Shown here: positions 17,654 through 27,751 of the stretch, piece after piece
Numbering within the stretch: position 1 is the stretch's first letter
Layout: the number at the start of each line of letters is the position of its first letter
Assembly (NCBI GenBank): GCA_001768735.1
Contig: MEMB01000006.1
Location: forward strand, 1-64,000
Reading direction: 5' to 3'
DNA: 64,000 nt
From: Alphaproteobacteria bacterium GWF2_58_20
GTDB taxonomy: Bacteria; Pseudomonadota; Alphaproteobacteria; UBA1247
Program-made: the position numbers and the translations under genes
The notes under the pieces: generated by a model
What the model saw: the letters and a program-made list of their open reading frames with translations, nothing else
What the model was told of the DNA's origin: nothing
Database searches by the model: none

Positions 17654-18337
17654 TCATGCCGCCTGTTGCCGGGAAGCATCCGCCAGCCAGGCCGCAAGAT
17701 CCTCCGTGACGTCATCGCAAAAAGGCGGGACCGGTTTTCCGGCCTCCCCCACCGTGCGCACCAGCAGGGTGGTCATGCCCATGGCGTGCGCGGTCTCGAG
17801 GTTGCGCAGGGAATCCTCAATGAAACAGCAGCTGGAGGGTTCGAGCCCAAAACGGGAGACCAGCGCATCAAAGGCCGGACGTTCGGGCTTGGCGACATAC
17901 CCCGCATCGGCCAGGTCGAAAATCCCCGCGAACAGGTTTTCCGAAACGCCCAGCCGCACAAGAACATTACGGGCATGGGTTGCGGAACCATTGGTGTGGA
18001 TAAGGCGCTGGCCAGACAAGGTCGCAATGGCAGATGCCAGCGCCGGGTTTGGAACAACCCCGGAATAATCAATGCGGTGAACAAAATCGAGAAAATCCGC
18101 CGCATCCACATCATATTCCCGCACCAGCCCTGCAAGTGTGGCCCCATGCTGGTCAAGATAACGCTCCTGCAGGGCACGGATCTGTTCGTCGGACAGGTGC
18201 AAATGGTCACGCATCCAGGACAGGACGCGCACCGTCAACTGCGGATACAGACCGGCATCCGGAGGGTAGAGGGTATTGTCGAGATCAAAGATCCAGGTCT
18301 TTATCCCCTTCAGGATCGCGGGTTTCAGCATTGTCAT
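17654..18337 (-). CDS. HAD-superfamily pyrimidine 5'-nucleotidase-like phosphatase
   Basis: HAD motif I 'WIFDLDNTLYPP' carries the nucleophile Asp and acid/base Asp. Motif II is 'LIHTNGSATHARNVL' and motif IV 'CCFIEDSLRNLETAHAMGM'. The family (pyrimidine 5'-nucleotidase, SDT1-like) dephosphorylates nucleotides; in alphaproteobacteria it often neighbours argB/dapD, which are absent here. The protein is 227 residues. The start overlaps the recR stop by four bases. Confidence 0.88.
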   Translation of the reverse strand: MTMLKPAILKGIKTWIFDLDNTLYPPDAGLYPQLTVRVLSWMRDHLHLSDEQIRALQERYLDQHGATLAGLVREYDVDAADFLDFVHRIDYSGVVPNPALASAIATLSGQRLIHTNGSATHARNVLVRLGVSENLFAGIFDLADAGYVAKPERPAFDALVSRFGLEPSSCCFIEDSLRNLETAHAMGMTTLLVRTVGEAGKPVPPFCDDVTEDLAAWLADASRQQAA

Positions 18338-18936
18338 GCTCCGGGCAGCGCGCTGCGTGCCCGCAATGCGGCCATCAAGGTTCCATCATCCAGAAAATCC
18401 AGATCTCCACCAACCGGCACGCCATGGGCCAGGCGACTGACCACCACCTTGCAGTCCTTGAGCTTGCCTGCAAGGAAATGGGACGTTGTCTGCCCGTCCA
18501 CTGTGGCATCAAGGGCCAGGATCACTTCCCGCACCCCGTTTTCCGAAGCCCTGGCAACAAGCGGCACCACTGCCAGATCCTCCGGCGCCACGCCATCCAG
18601 CGCCGACAGCACCCCACCCAGCACATGATAAAGCCCCCGGAAGGAACGGCTGCGCTCAATCGCCCAGATATCCCCCACACCTTCCACCACACAGATGATG
18701 GAACGGTCACGCCCGGATTCCGCACAGATGGAGCATGGGCTGACCGTATCGTAATTGCCACATTCCGGACAGGTCTTCAACCGGTCGGCCGCAACCTCCA
18801 GCGCCTTTGAAAGCGGCGACATGAGCGAATCCCGGTGCCGCAGCAGGTGCAGCACCGCCCGCCGCGCCGAACGCGGCCCCATGCCGGGCAAGCGGGACAG
18901 CAGGCGGATCAGGGTTTCAATCTCGGCGCCATGCAT
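18334..18936 (-). CDS. recR: Recombination mediator RecR
   Basis: Acts with RecF/RecO to load RecA on gapped DNA. In order: helix-hairpin-helix 'LPGMGPRSARRAVLHLL', C4 zinc finger 'CPECGNYDTVSPCSIC', Toprim 'CVVEGVGDIWAIE' and 'ALDATVDGQTTSHFL', and the C-terminal 'LAHGVPVGGDLDFLDDGTL'. At 200 residues it is standard. It is preceded by lolA in the same direction, overlapping by one base. Confidence 0.96.
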   Translation of the reverse strand: MHGAEIETLIRLLSRLPGMGPRSARRAVLHLLRHRDSLMSPLSKALEVAADRLKTCPECGNYDTVSPCSICAESGRDRSIICVVEGVGDIWAIERSRSFRGLYHVLGGVLSALDGVAPEDLAVVPLVARASENGVREVILALDATVDGQTTSHFLAGKLKDCKVVVSRLAHGVPVGGDLDFLDDGTLMAALRARSALPGA

Positions 18937-19547
18937 CAGCGATTGAGCTCCCCCAGTTTGCGTGTGGGATCAATGAAATAAAACAGGTCTGCATCCAAAG
19001 GCACATCCGTCTCCACCGAATCCAGAAACACATGGGTAACCTGTCCCAGCGCATCCAGAACCTCCCAGCGCACCAGCCGGAAGGGATCCTCCGCAAACAC
19101 CAGCGTCAAGCTGCCCTGCTCCGGTTCCTTGGCAGAGGCCAGGGACAACCGCAATCCGTCCGTTCCCTCCCGGACATCCGTCACGGCCATGTCCTCGCCG
19201 GGTTCAATCTTCGCCCGCAGCAAAAGGTCGGCAATGGTCGAACCGATGGGCGCATTGCTCTGCTGCTGGAGTTCCGCATTCCAGAAATAGATGAAATGTC
19301 CGTCCGCCACGACGAAATCCGCCACGGGCGGATCATAGGCAAACCGCAGCCGTCCCGGCCGCTTGAGGTAAAATGTACCGTGCAGCGCCATTCCGTCAGG
19401 CCCTACCTGCGAAAACCGCGCCTTGAGCGTGTGGATGCCGTTGATCCAGTCCAGCGCCGTTTGCGCGCGGGAATCCAGCGGCTCCGCATGGGCGGACACA
19501 AAAGACAGGACGACCATCGCCATCCCAAAAAGAAAAGATTTTTTCAT
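18936..19547 (-). CDS. lolA: Outer-membrane lipoprotein carrier protein LolA
   Basis: A periplasmic chaperone shuttling lipoproteins from LolCDE to the outer membrane. A signal peptide (MKKSFLFGMAMVVLSFVSAHA) is present, then 'TLKARFSQVGPDGMALHGTF', 'KRPGRLRFAYDPP' and 'VADGHFIYFWN', all LolA/DUF-type beta-barrel features. At 203 residues it is normal. It follows ftsK with a four-base overlap, the usual alphaproteobacterial order. Confidence 0.92.
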   Translation of the reverse strand: MKKSFLFGMAMVVLSFVSAHAEPLDSRAQTALDWINGIHTLKARFSQVGPDGMALHGTFYLKRPGRLRFAYDPPVADFVVADGHFIYFWNAELQQQSNAPIGSTIADLLLRAKIEPGEDMAVTDVREGTDGLRLSLASAKEPEQGSLTLVFAEDPFRLVRWEVLDALGQVTHVFLDSVETDVPLDADLFYFIDPTRKLGELNR

Positions 19548-21847
19548 CCCAAGATCTCCCTGCGTCCCACATGGTTGGCAGCCCCCACCAAACCTTCGCG
19601 CTCCATCCGTTCAATGATGCGGGCCGAACGGTTGTAGCCAATCTGCAGGCAGCGCTGGATATAACTCGCAGACGCCTTGCGGTCACGCATCACCAGATCC
19701 ACCGCCTGGCGGTAGAGGGACTCATCGGCATCAGATTCATCGCTGTCACCAAGGCCCGGAATTCCCGCTTCTTCAGGATCATCCGTCACGGCATCAAGAT
19801 AGACCGGCTCGCCCTGTGCCTTCAGGAAAGCCACCACCTCGGCCACTTCCTCGTCGCGTACAAACGGTCCGTGAACGCGGGTCAGCCGGCTTCCGGGCGA
19901 CATGTAAAGCATATCCCCCTGCCCCAGAAGTTGTTCCGCGCCCTGTTCGTTGAGAACCGTCCGGCTGTCAATCCGGGACGTGACCCGGAAACTGATGCGG
20001 CTGGCAAAATTGGCCTTGATGGTGCCCGTGATCACGTCCACCGATGGCCGCTGCGTTGCCATGATGATGTGGATGCCGGCAGCACGCGCCATCTGCGCCA
20101 GACGCTGCACTGCGGTTTCAATGTCATTGCCCGCCACCAGCATGAGGTCGGCAAACTCGTCAATGATCACGACAATGTAGGGCAGTTCGGTCAAATCCAG
20201 CGGCTGTTCGTCAAACACCGGCTTGCCTGTCTCGCCATCAAACCCGGTTTGCACCTTGCGCAAGAGGACTTCACCATTTTCCCGCGCCTCGCGCAGGCGG
20301 GTGTTGTAATTCTCGATGTTGCGCACCCCCAGCTTGGACATGGCGCGGTAACGGTCTTCCATCTCGCGCACGGTCCATTTCAGGGCCACCACCGCCTTTT
20401 TGGAATCGGTCACCACCGGGGCCAGCAGGTGCGGGATGCCGTCATAGGCCGAAAGTTCCAGCATCTTGGGATCCACCATGATGAAGCGGCATTTCTCCGG
20501 CGACAGTTGGTAGAGCAGCGACAGGATCATGGTATTGATGGCCACCGACTTGCCGGAACCCGTGGTGCCCGCAATCAGCAAGTGCGGCATGCGGGCAAGA
20601 TCCACCACCACGCCACGGCCGCCGATGTCCTTGCCAAGGATCAGGGGGAGCGCGGCATGGGCAGACGATACGACATCGCTTTCCAGCATTTCGCGCATGT
20701 TCACGGTTTCCCGCCGGGCATTCGGCAATTCAATCCCGATGGTGGTCTGGCCGGGAATAATCGCAATGCGCACGGAGATGGCACTCATCGAGCGCGCAAT
20801 GTCATCCGCAAGACCAACCACGCGGGAGGCCTTGGTGCCGGGCGCCGGGTCCAGCTCGTAAAGGGTGACCACCGGGCCTGGACTCACGCGGGCAATGCTG
20901 CCGGAAACCCCGAAATCCCTGAGGACGCTTTCCAGCAACTGGGCATTTTTCTTGAGGGTGTCATCCGCCTGCTCATTGCGGCCTTTCACGTCTGGCGGCA
21001 CAAGAATGTCCGTCGGCGGTAGCCGGAAATCCCCGGATTCAGACGGCAGGTCAAGCTCGGACTGGCGCACCCGCGCCTTGCGGGGCCTGGGGGCCTTGTC
21101 CATGACAACCGGCCCGGGTGCCTTGGCAAATGTCGGCTCCACCCCCGCAGAAACCGGCTGCGGCATGACGGGTTTTTCATGGGGGGCGCATTTCCGGAAA
21201 GCCAGGTAAATCCCGCCTCCGAACACCAACGCCACCGCCTCGGTCAAATGCCCAAGCGCCGCAAAGGCGCGGCCAATTTCTCCCCAGCTGTAGCCCAGGG
21301 ATGGCAGAAAGCTGAAAATGGCCAGCAATCCGGAGAGGAGAATGACCAGGATTCGCGCAAACAGCCAAGGCATGCCAGGCAGGAGCGATTCCATTCCATT
21401 GCAGAGCATCCCTCCCATGAGGCCGCCAAAATAGGGTTGTGGCCAGAAGTCCGGCGCAGGAATGCGGGCCAGCGCAATGGGCGCACTGGCCAGTGCCACC
21501 ATCAGCAATACCAGCCGCGCCGTGAAATACGAAACGCCCTGATGGCGCAGGATGCGCAGCCCCCAGACGGCCACGGCCACGGGCAGCAGCGTGGCGGCCA
21601 GGCCAAAGCTCTGAACGAGAAAATCTGAAAGACCCGCGCCAAAAAGACCAAGCAGATTATGAACCGGCTCACGGCTGGCGGTGTTGAAGGAAGGATCTTC
21701 CGGATGATAGCTTGCAAGGGCGAGAAGAAGCCCGAAACCCAGCAGGAGAACCAGTCCACCCCACAGCTCCGCCATGCGGCGGCGCAGGAAAACCACGGCC
21801 TCATCAGGCAGGATCGGCAGATTTCTGTTGCGCTTTCCGATGTTCAT
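19544..21847 (-). CDS. ftsK: DNA translocase FtsK
   Basis: Couples chromosome dimer resolution and segregation to division. Four or so N-terminal membrane helices (residues ~30-225), a short linker, then the motor: 'DLARMPHLLIAGTTGSGKSV' (Walker A), 'CRFIMVDPKMLELSAYDGIP', 'YIVVIIDEFADLML' (Walker B). The C-terminal gamma winged helix 'YIQRCLQIGYNRSARIIERM' recognises KOPS. At 767 residues it has a short linker. It leads the ftsK-lolA-recR-HAD run. Confidence 0.97.
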   Translation of the reverse strand: MNIGKRNRNLPILPDEAVVFLRRRMAELWGGLVLLLGFGLLLALASYHPEDPSFNTASREPVHNLLGLFGAGLSDFLVQSFGLAATLLPVAVAVWGLRILRHQGVSYFTARLVLLMVALASAPIALARIPAPDFWPQPYFGGLMGGMLCNGMESLLPGMPWLFARILVILLSGLLAIFSFLPSLGYSWGEIGRAFAALGHLTEAVALVFGGGIYLAFRKCAPHEKPVMPQPVSAGVEPTFAKAPGPVVMDKAPRPRKARVRQSELDLPSESGDFRLPPTDILVPPDVKGRNEQADDTLKKNAQLLESVLRDFGVSGSIARVSPGPVVTLYELDPAPGTKASRVVGLADDIARSMSAISVRIAIIPGQTTIGIELPNARRETVNMREMLESDVVSSAHAALPLILGKDIGGRGVVVDLARMPHLLIAGTTGSGKSVAINTMILSLLYQLSPEKCRFIMVDPKMLELSAYDGIPHLLAPVVTDSKKAVVALKWTVREMEDRYRAMSKLGVRNIENYNTRLREARENGEVLLRKVQTGFDGETGKPVFDEQPLDLTELPYIVVIIDEFADLMLVAGNDIETAVQRLAQMARAAGIHIIMATQRPSVDVITGTIKANFASRISFRVTSRIDSRTVLNEQGAEQLLGQGDMLYMSPGSRLTRVHGPFVRDEEVAEVVAFLKAQGEPVYLDAVTDDPEEAGIPGLGDSDESDADESLYRQAVDLVMRDRKASASYIQRCLQIGYNRSARIIERMEREGLVGAANHVGRREILG

Positions 21848-21856
21848 GGCAACATT

Positions 21857-22411
21857 CTAAAGCATTTCCGGGTTTTGCGCAAAGTGGTAATCGCGCAAGG
21901 GCTCATACCATTTGCGCTTGCCACCATCCCGCGTTGTAAACAGCGTGAAGCTCCGAACGCCAAACGGTTGTTCCTCAAACCGCGATGTCCGCTCAAGATA
22001 ATCGGCCACCATCTGCGGCGAAGTGCCCTCCAGCCGGGCCAACGTGATGTGCGGCATGAAGCGCGCATGGGAATCCGGCCCACAAAGGGGCAGGCATGCC
22101 GCATCCAGCTTTTTCTGTAATTCACGCAATCCTGCACTCTCCGCCACACCGGCCCACAGCACGCGGGGGTTCTCTCCCCCAAAAGCCCCCGTCCCCTTGA
22201 GGGTCAGCGTAAAGCCGGGGGATTGCACCCTTCCCAGAACGGCATCCAGATCATCCGCCATGCCCTCATCCACATCCCCAATGAAGCGCAAGGTGAGATG
22301 CAGGTTCTCCCGCATTTCCCAGGCCGCGCCCGGAAGGTTATAATCCCGCATGCGGGCCAAACGCTCCGGCAAGCGGGCAGGGAGTCGGATTCCCGTAAAA
22401 AGACGCAACAT
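21857..22411 (-). CDS. thpR: RNA 2',3'-cyclic phosphodiesterase (LigT/ThpR)
   Basis: A 2H phosphoesterase with its two signature motifs 'HLTLRFIG' (residues ~39-46) and 'HITLARLEG' (~125-133). It opens 2',3'-cyclic phosphates in RNA; the physiological substrate is uncertain. The protein is 184 residues. It sits between tesA and ftsK on the minus strand with gaps of only 3 and 9 bases. Confidence 0.93.
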   Translation of the reverse strand: MLRLFTGIRLPARLPERLARMRDYNLPGAAWEMRENLHLTLRFIGDVDEGMADDLDAVLGRVQSPGFTLTLKGTGAFGGENPRVLWAGVAESAGLRELQKKLDAACLPLCGPDSHARFMPHITLARLEGTSPQMVADYLERTSRFEEQPFGVRSFTLFTTRDGGKRKWYEPLRDYHFAQNPEML

Positions 22412-22414
22412 CCT

Positions 22415-23074
22415 TCAGTTCCTCACAAGTTTTTCCACATCGGGAAGAATGTTCCTGACAATCACCGCAACGCCTTGGGCGTTGGGATGCATGTTGTCAT
22501 TCTGGTTGAGCGCGCCGCGCAAGGCCACATCATTCAGGAAAAACGGATAAAAAAGAACACCGTGTTTTTTCGCCATCTCCTTGTAGATGGTATCAAATTC
22601 ATGCCCGAAAATCCCGCCCATACCGGGAATGGCCCGCATCCCCGCCAGCAGCACCGGCAGCTTGCGGGCCTCCAGACGGGTCAGGATTTCATCAAGGTTT
22701 TTGCGGGTTTCTGCGGGCGGAACCCCGCGCAGCATGTCATTGGCGCCCAACGCCACAATCACGGCCTGGGCTTCTGGCCCCACCGACCAGTCCAGACGGG
22801 CAAGGCCGGAGGCCGTGGTATCTCCAGACACCCCGGCATTGATCACGCGAACATTATGCCCGCGAGCCTTGAGCGCCGCCTCAAGCTGGGCCGGAAAAGT
22901 CTCTTCGTCCGGCAGGCCATATCCGGCGGTCAGGCTGTCCCCAAATGCCACAAGGACAAAGGGGGTTTCGGATTCACCATCCGCTTTCCGCGCGTTTCCA
23001 TTTCCGGAATCCCCGCACGCCACCACCAAAAGGAGGCTGGCCAAAGCCAAAATCCTGCGATACCATGGTCTCAT
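22415..23074 (-). CDS. tesA: TesA-like GDSL esterase/lysophospholipase, predicted lipoprotein
   Basis: An SGNH hydrolase: 'AFGDSLTAGYGLP' (nucleophile Ser), 'GVSGDTTASGLARLDW' (Gly block), 'ALGANDMLRG' (Asn) and 'DNMHPNAQGV' (Asp/His). E. coli TesA hydrolyses acyl thioesters and lysophospholipids in the periplasm. The N-terminus MRPWYRRILALASLLLVVAC ends in a lipobox (VVAC), so this version is probably membrane-anchored. I use the ATG whose CATG is shared with the divergent ABC gene; an upstream start is possible. The divergent pairing with a YbbA-type ATPase is the same as in E. coli. Confidence 0.9.
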   Translation of the reverse strand: MRPWYRRILALASLLLVVACGDSGNGNARKADGESETPFVLVAFGDSLTAGYGLPDEETFPAQLEAALKARGHNVRVINAGVSGDTTASGLARLDWSVGPEAQAVIVALGANDMLRGVPPAETRKNLDEILTRLEARKLPVLLAGMRAIPGMGGIFGHEFDTIYKEMAKKHGVLFYPFFLNDVALRGALNQNDNMHPNAQGVAVIVRNILPDVEKLVRN

Positions 23075-23750
23075 GAAACACAAACCCATCATTGAACTCC
23101 GCGATGTCCACCTGACCTTGGGCAGCCAGGCGGGTCCCGTTCATATCTTGCGCGGGATTGACCTCACCGTCAACCGTGGCGAGACCGTGAGCGTGGTTGG
23201 CCCCTCCGGTTCCGGAAAATCCAGCATGATGATGATCATGGGCGGACTTGAACGCGCCACCTCGGGCAGCGTCCATGTCTCCGGACACAACCTGTCCACC
23301 ATGTCGGAAGATGCCCTGGCCATCTTCCGGCGCGATCATGTCGGTATCATCTTCCAGGATTTTCACCTCATCCCGGCCATGTCCGCTTTGGAAAACGTCG
23401 CCATTCCGCTGGAATTTTCCGGGCATCCCAATCCTTTCGAGGCCGCAGCCCAAGGGCTGGAACGGGTAGGGCTTGGCCATCGCCTGTGCCATCAGCCCGG
23501 CCAGCTTTCCGGCGGGGAACAACAGCGCGTAGCCATCGCCCGCGCCCTGGCCTGTGCGCCGGACATCCTGCTGGCGGATGAACCCACTGGCAACCTCGAC
23601 GGACAGACAGGCGCCCTTGTCATGGATCTGCTGCTGGAACTGACATCCCACCACAACACGGCCCTCGTCCTCATCACCCACGCCCAGGAACTGGCGGCCC
23701 GTTGCAACCGCCGGATTCACCTCGTGGACGGGCAGGTCACGGATGCGTGA
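23073..23750 (+). CDS. ybbA: ABC transporter ATP-binding protein, YbbA/LolD-like
   Basis: A 225-residue ATPase with Walker A 'GPSGSGKSS', Q-loop 'IIFQDFHLIPAMSALENV', signature 'LSGGEQQRVAIARAL', Walker B 'ILLADEPTGNLD' and H-loop 'LITHAQELA'. It belongs to the MacB/LolD class of ATPases that drive type VII (mechanotransmission) ABC systems. It partners the FtsX-domain permease that overlaps its 3' end. The start codon overlaps that of divergent tesA within one CATG. Confidence 0.92.
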   Translation: MKHKPIIELRDVHLTLGSQAGPVHILRGIDLTVNRGETVSVVGPSGSGKSSMMMIMGGLERATSGSVHVSGHNLSTMSEDALAIFRRDHVGIIFQDFHLIPAMSALENVAIPLEFSGHPNPFEAAAQGLERVGLGHRLCHQPGQLSGGEQQRVAIARALACAPDILLADEPTGNLDGQTGALVMDLLLELTSHHNTALVLITHAQELAARCNRRIHLVDGQVTDA

Positions 23751-26271
23751 AGTGCGCCTGGCCTTTGCCGTCATGTGCCGGGAACTGCGGGGCGGCCTGA
23801 AAGGTTTCCGCATCCTCATCCTCGCCATGGCGCTTGGCGTTTCCGCCATTGCGTCCGTCCAGTCAGTCGCCCATGGCCTCATGGCCGGACTGGTGGCAGA
23901 TGGCAAACCCATCCTGGGGGGCGACCTCGCCCTGCGCCAGACCATGACCCCCATCACGCCGCAACAGGAAGATTTCCTCACCCGCCACGGCCACGTTTCC
24001 AATACCATGGAAATGCGCGCCATGGCCCGTACGGATAACGCCTCGACCCTTGTGGAACTCAAGGCCGTTGACCCGGCTTATCCCCTTTATGGCCAAGCCA
24101 TCCTGAACAGCGGCCTTCCCCTTCAGGCACAGCTGGCCCGACGGGGCACCCTCTGGGGCGCTGTGGCCGAAGCCGGGCTGCTGGCCCGGCTGGGAATCGC
24201 TCCTGGCGACCATATCCAGCTGGGCAGCCTGACCCTTGAACTGCGTGACGTTCTGGAAACCGAACCGGACCGGGCTGGCAGCGCATCTCCCATCGGATTT
24301 GGCCCCCGCCTGATGATCTCCTCCGACGCCTTTTCCCAAACCGGGCTGGGCGGGCCGGGCAGCTTGGCCACCTACGCCACCCGCATCCGCCTGGCCCCGG
24401 GGGAAACGCCGGAACGCTTGCGCAGCGCCCTCAAAACCCACTGGCCAGATGCCCAGTGGCGCATCATCGACTTCACAAATGCGGCACCCCGCACGGCCCG
24501 TTTCATTAACAGCCTTTCCGGGTTTCTCACCCTCATTGGCCTTACCGCCCTGCTCGTGGGAGGCGTGGGTGTCCAGTCAAGCGTCCGCAGCTACCTTTCC
24601 GGCAAACTTCCCGTCATCGCCACCCTGAAATGCCTCGGCGCATCCCGCAACCTTGTCTTCCTGGCTTACCTTTTCCAGGTTCTGGCCCTGTCCCTGCTGG
24701 GCATCCTCCTTGGGCTGATCCTTGGCGCTGCAACGCCACCCCTGCTGGAACACCTCCTCTCCCCTTACCTGCCCATCAGCACCCATTTCAGCCTGGATGG
24801 TGGCGGCCTTCTCCTGGCGGCCCTGTTCGGCCTCATGACGGCCCTCGCCTTTGCCATCCTTCCCATTGCCGCCGCAGGTGCCACCCGTCCGGCCATCCTG
24901 TTCCGAGGCAGCAGCGCCCAAGACCAGACAGCCGCCGCCCCCGGACATGCCCGGGTCATGGCCGCCAGCACCGCCCTCCTGCTGGCATTCCTGGTTGTTG
25001 CAACCTCGCCGCGCCCATGGCTGGCCTCCGGTTTCATGACCGGCGCCATCCTTGTCCTGGCCGCCTTCCGCCTGGCCGCCCTCGGAGTCATGGCACTGGC
25101 CCGTCATGTCCGCCGCCCCCGGAATCCATGGTTGCGCCTGGCCCTTTCCAGCCTCCACCGTCCAGATGCCGCCACGCCCGACATCATCATGTCCCTGGGT
25201 CTGGGGCTCACCGTCCTGTCTGCCATCGCCCTCATTGAATCGGGCTTCACCCGGCAGGTGGCATCCAGCCTGCCTCCCACCACCCCCGCCTTCTTTTTCC
25301 TGGATGTTCCGGGCAACAAAATCACGGATTTTGAAAATGCACTGCACGAAATTCCGGGGGCGGGCACCTTCAACCAGACGCCTTTCCTGCGGGGGCGCAT
25401 CCTTTCCCTTGATGGTGTCCCCGCCTCCGAAAAGGCGCGCCGTGGCAATGGCAACGACTGGCTGCTCCACAATGATCGCGGCATTACCTGGGCGGCCCGG
25501 CAGCCTGAGGGATCCGAAACCATGGCCGGCCAGTGGTGGAACGAATCCGAGGCCAGCGAATCCCTGGTGTCGATTGTCACCGAAATGACGGACTTTTTTG
25601 GTGTTGGCGTTGGCGACACCCTGACCGTGAATGTCCTTGGCCGCGACATCACCGCCCGCATTGCGCATGTCCGCCGGGTGGACTGGAGCAGCTACGGCAT
25701 CAATTTTGCCATGGTCTTCAGTCCCGGCGCCCTGGCGGATGCCCCGGCCCCGCGCCTTGTCACCATCACCGCAACACCTGCGGCGGAAGCCGAAATCCAG
25801 AAAACCATTCCGCAACGCTTCCCCATGGTCACCCTCATCCGGGTCCGCGATGCGCTCGACACCGCCCGGCAGATCCTTTCCGACATTGCCCTGGCCGTAC
25901 GCATGGTTGCCTTTCTGGCCATCGCCGCCGGAACCCTGGTGCTGGCGGGCGCGGTGGCCGCCGGACATCGGCGGCGCATCCGGGAAGCCGTCATCCTCAA
26001 GGTGCTGGGCGCCACCCGCAAGGATGCCCTCCTTGGCTTTACCCTTGAATATGGCCTTCTGGGCCTCATCACCGCCATCCTGTCATGCCTGAGCGGAACC
26101 CTGGTGGCCTGGATTGTCATGAATCGCGTGCTGGAACTGCCATGGCATTTTTCCGCCGCAGCCCTCATGCTCACCGTTGTCCTGGCCACCTTCCTGACCC
26201 TCGCTTTCGGTTTTTCAGGCGCATGGCTGGCCCTGGGCAAAAAGGCGGCGCCCTTGCTGCGCAACGAATAG
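23743..26271 (+). CDS. ybbP: FtsX-like ABC permease, YbbP family
   Basis: An 842-residue membrane protein with two FtsX domains: one helix near residues 20-45, a periplasmic domain, three helices near ~265-380, two to three helices ~405-455, another periplasmic domain, and three helices at the end. The size and layout match E. coli YbbP. It likely extracts a lipid or lipophilic substrate, or acts on the envelope with the TesA-like lipoprotein; the substrate is not known. It overlaps the ATPase gene by 8 bp. Confidence 0.9.
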   Translation: MREVRLAFAVMCRELRGGLKGFRILILAMALGVSAIASVQSVAHGLMAGLVADGKPILGGDLALRQTMTPITPQQEDFLTRHGHVSNTMEMRAMARTDNASTLVELKAVDPAYPLYGQAILNSGLPLQAQLARRGTLWGAVAEAGLLARLGIAPGDHIQLGSLTLELRDVLETEPDRAGSASPIGFGPRLMISSDAFSQTGLGGPGSLATYATRIRLAPGETPERLRSALKTHWPDAQWRIIDFTNAAPRTARFINSLSGFLTLIGLTALLVGGVGVQSSVRSYLSGKLPVIATLKCLGASRNLVFLAYLFQVLALSLLGILLGLILGAATPPLLEHLLSPYLPISTHFSLDGGGLLLAALFGLMTALAFAILPIAAAGATRPAILFRGSSAQDQTAAAPGHARVMAASTALLLAFLVVATSPRPWLASGFMTGAILVLAAFRLAALGVMALARHVRRPRNPWLRLALSSLHRPDAATPDIIMSLGLGLTVLSAIALIESGFTRQVASSLPPTTPAFFFLDVPGNKITDFENALHEIPGAGTFNQTPFLRGRILSLDGVPASEKARRGNGNDWLLHNDRGITWAARQPEGSETMAGQWWNESEASESLVSIVTEMTDFFGVGVGDTLTVNVLGRDITARIAHVRRVDWSSYGINFAMVFSPGALADAPAPRLVTITATPAAEAEIQKTIPQRFPMVTLIRVRDALDTARQILSDIALAVRMVAFLAIAAGTLVLAGAVAAGHRRRIREAVILKVLGATRKDALLGFTLEYGLLGLITAILSCLSGTLVAWIVMNRVLELPWHFSAAALMLTVVLATFLTLAFGFSGAWLALGKKAAPLLRNE

Positions 26272-26431
26272 GGAAAGATTCCCCGGCCTTTTGCGAGCCC
26301 CCCCTTTTGTAAAGTGAAGTGTTGTTTCTCTTGCCGAAACACCGTAAAATGGGCCTGTACCCCTTGCGGGCCAATCCTCTCATCCTGAGCAGATGCGGAC
26401 GTATTGGCCTTGTCCCCCTTGGAGAACCACC

Positions 26432-27751
26432 TTGGCAACAGGCCCCCGGATATACAATCTTTTTCCCCTTCTTGCGGGCCCCATTGCAACATGGGAAATC
26501 CACCTGCCACGCATCAAAAGCATGGGCTTCACATGGGTGTTCATCAATCCCATTGAATATCCGGGATTTTCCGGCAGCCTTTACGCCACCAAGGATCCAA
26601 CCCGCCTGCATCCCCTCATCCAGGGGGATTCTCCCGAAAACCCGGCGGTCCTCATCCGCCGTTTTGTGGCCGCCGCAAAGGATCACGGCCTGTCCGTCAT
26701 GATGGACATGGTCATCAACCACACCGCGAAGGATTCGCTGCTGGCGGAAACCCGTCCGCAATGGTTTGCCCATGATGAAGACGGCCAGCTCCATTCCCCA
26801 AGGGCGGTGGACCCCGGCGATACCAACAACGTGACCATCTGGGGTGACCTTGCCGAAATCGACTGGCGGGCCCCGGACTTCCGGGACGAGAAGATTGCCT
26901 ATTTCCAGGCCCGCATGGCGGCCTCCGCCGAACTGGGGATTTCCGGTTTCCGTTATGATGCCGCCTACAAACTGCCCTCCGATATCCTGCGTACGCTCAC
27001 CCAGGGCGTGAAATCGGAATTCCCCGATCTCCTGATCATTGCGGAAAACCTGGGCTGCACGGAAGAAGAAACCCTGGCCATGTCCGGCTGTGGCATCGAT
27101 TTTTTCTACAACAGCTCGAAATGGTGGGATTTCCGGGCATCCTGGCTGCTGGAACAATATGAGCATGACCGCCATGTCGCGCCTTCCATTTCCTTTCCGG
27201 AAAGCCATGACACCGAACGCTTTGCCACGGAACTCGCCGCTTATAGCCTGACGCTTGACACCATCCTCAAATGGTATCGCCTGCGCTATCTCTTCGCCTG
27301 CGCCTTTTCCACCGGAATCATGATGCCGATGGGCTATGAGTATGGTTTCCGCAAGAAACTGGACGTCTGCACCACCCGCGCCAGCGATTGGGACGAAGAA
27401 ATGCGTGACCCCATGTTCGACCTGTGTGCCGACATCCAGGCCTTCAACGCCACCAAGGATTCCTGCCCGGCGCTAAACACCGAAGGGCCCCAGCGCCTGC
27501 TGTCGGAACCGGGGGCCCCCGTCATCGCCATGCTGCGGGAAGACGGAAACCATGCCTCCCTGTTCCTGATGAACCGGGACGCCCATGTTTCCCATGAATT
27601 CCCGTCCATTTCCCTGCTCTCCGGCCTGAATGGCCGCGCTTTCACCTTTTCCGAACTCACCCAAGGTTTTGCCCCTGCCGACCTTTCCCTGGCCGGGCAT
27701 ATCGTTCTTCCCCCGCTGGAGGGACGTCTTTTCTGTGGATCCGCTTCATGA
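26432..27751 (+). CDS. GH13 alpha-amylase-family enzyme with GlgE-like core
   Basis: The first gene of the glycogen operon. The barrel starts at once ('[20 protein letters not shown]'); '[13 protein letters not shown]' is GH13 region I, '[14 protein letters not shown]' holds the nucleophile Asp, '[14 protein letters not shown]' the acid/base Glu and '[13 protein letters not shown]' the third Asp. The pattern recalls the catalytic domain of maltosyltransferase GlgE without its N-terminal domains, so it may transfer or hydrolyse maltooligosaccharides. I favour TTG 26432, with GGAG seven bases upstream, over ATG 26393. The stop overlaps glgB by four bases. Confidence 0.8.
   Translation: MATGPRIYNLFPLLAGPIATWEIHLPRIKSMGFTWVFINPIEYPGFSGSLYATKDPTRLHPLIQGDSPENPAVLIRRFVAAAKDHGLSVMMDMVINHTAKDSLLAETRPQWFAHDEDGQLHSPRAVDPGDTNNVTIWGDLAEIDWRAPDFRDEKIAYFQARMAASAELGISGFRYDAAYKLPSDILRTLTQGVKSEFPDLLIIAENLGCTEEETLAMSGCGIDFFYNSSKWWDFRASWLLEQYEHDRHVAPSISFPESHDTERFATELAAYSLTLDTILKWYRLRYLFACAFSTGIMMPMGYEYGFRKKLDVCTTRASDWDEEMRDPMFDLCADIQAFNATKDSCPALNTEGPQRLLSEPGAPVIAMLREDGNHASLFLMNRDAHVSHEFPSISLLSGLNGRAFTFSELTQGFAPADLSLAGHIVLPPLEGRLFCGSAS

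Noticed and set aside
19420..19450. Partial match to the palindromic repeat (CCTTGAGCGTGTGGATG)
   Set aside because: It lies in a conserved part of lolA (encoding the HTLKARFSQ region) and lacks the paired arm; chance similarity.
22860..22885. GAGCCTTGAGCG match to the repeat arm
   Set aside because: Only 12 bases match, within tesA coding sequence and without a partner arm.
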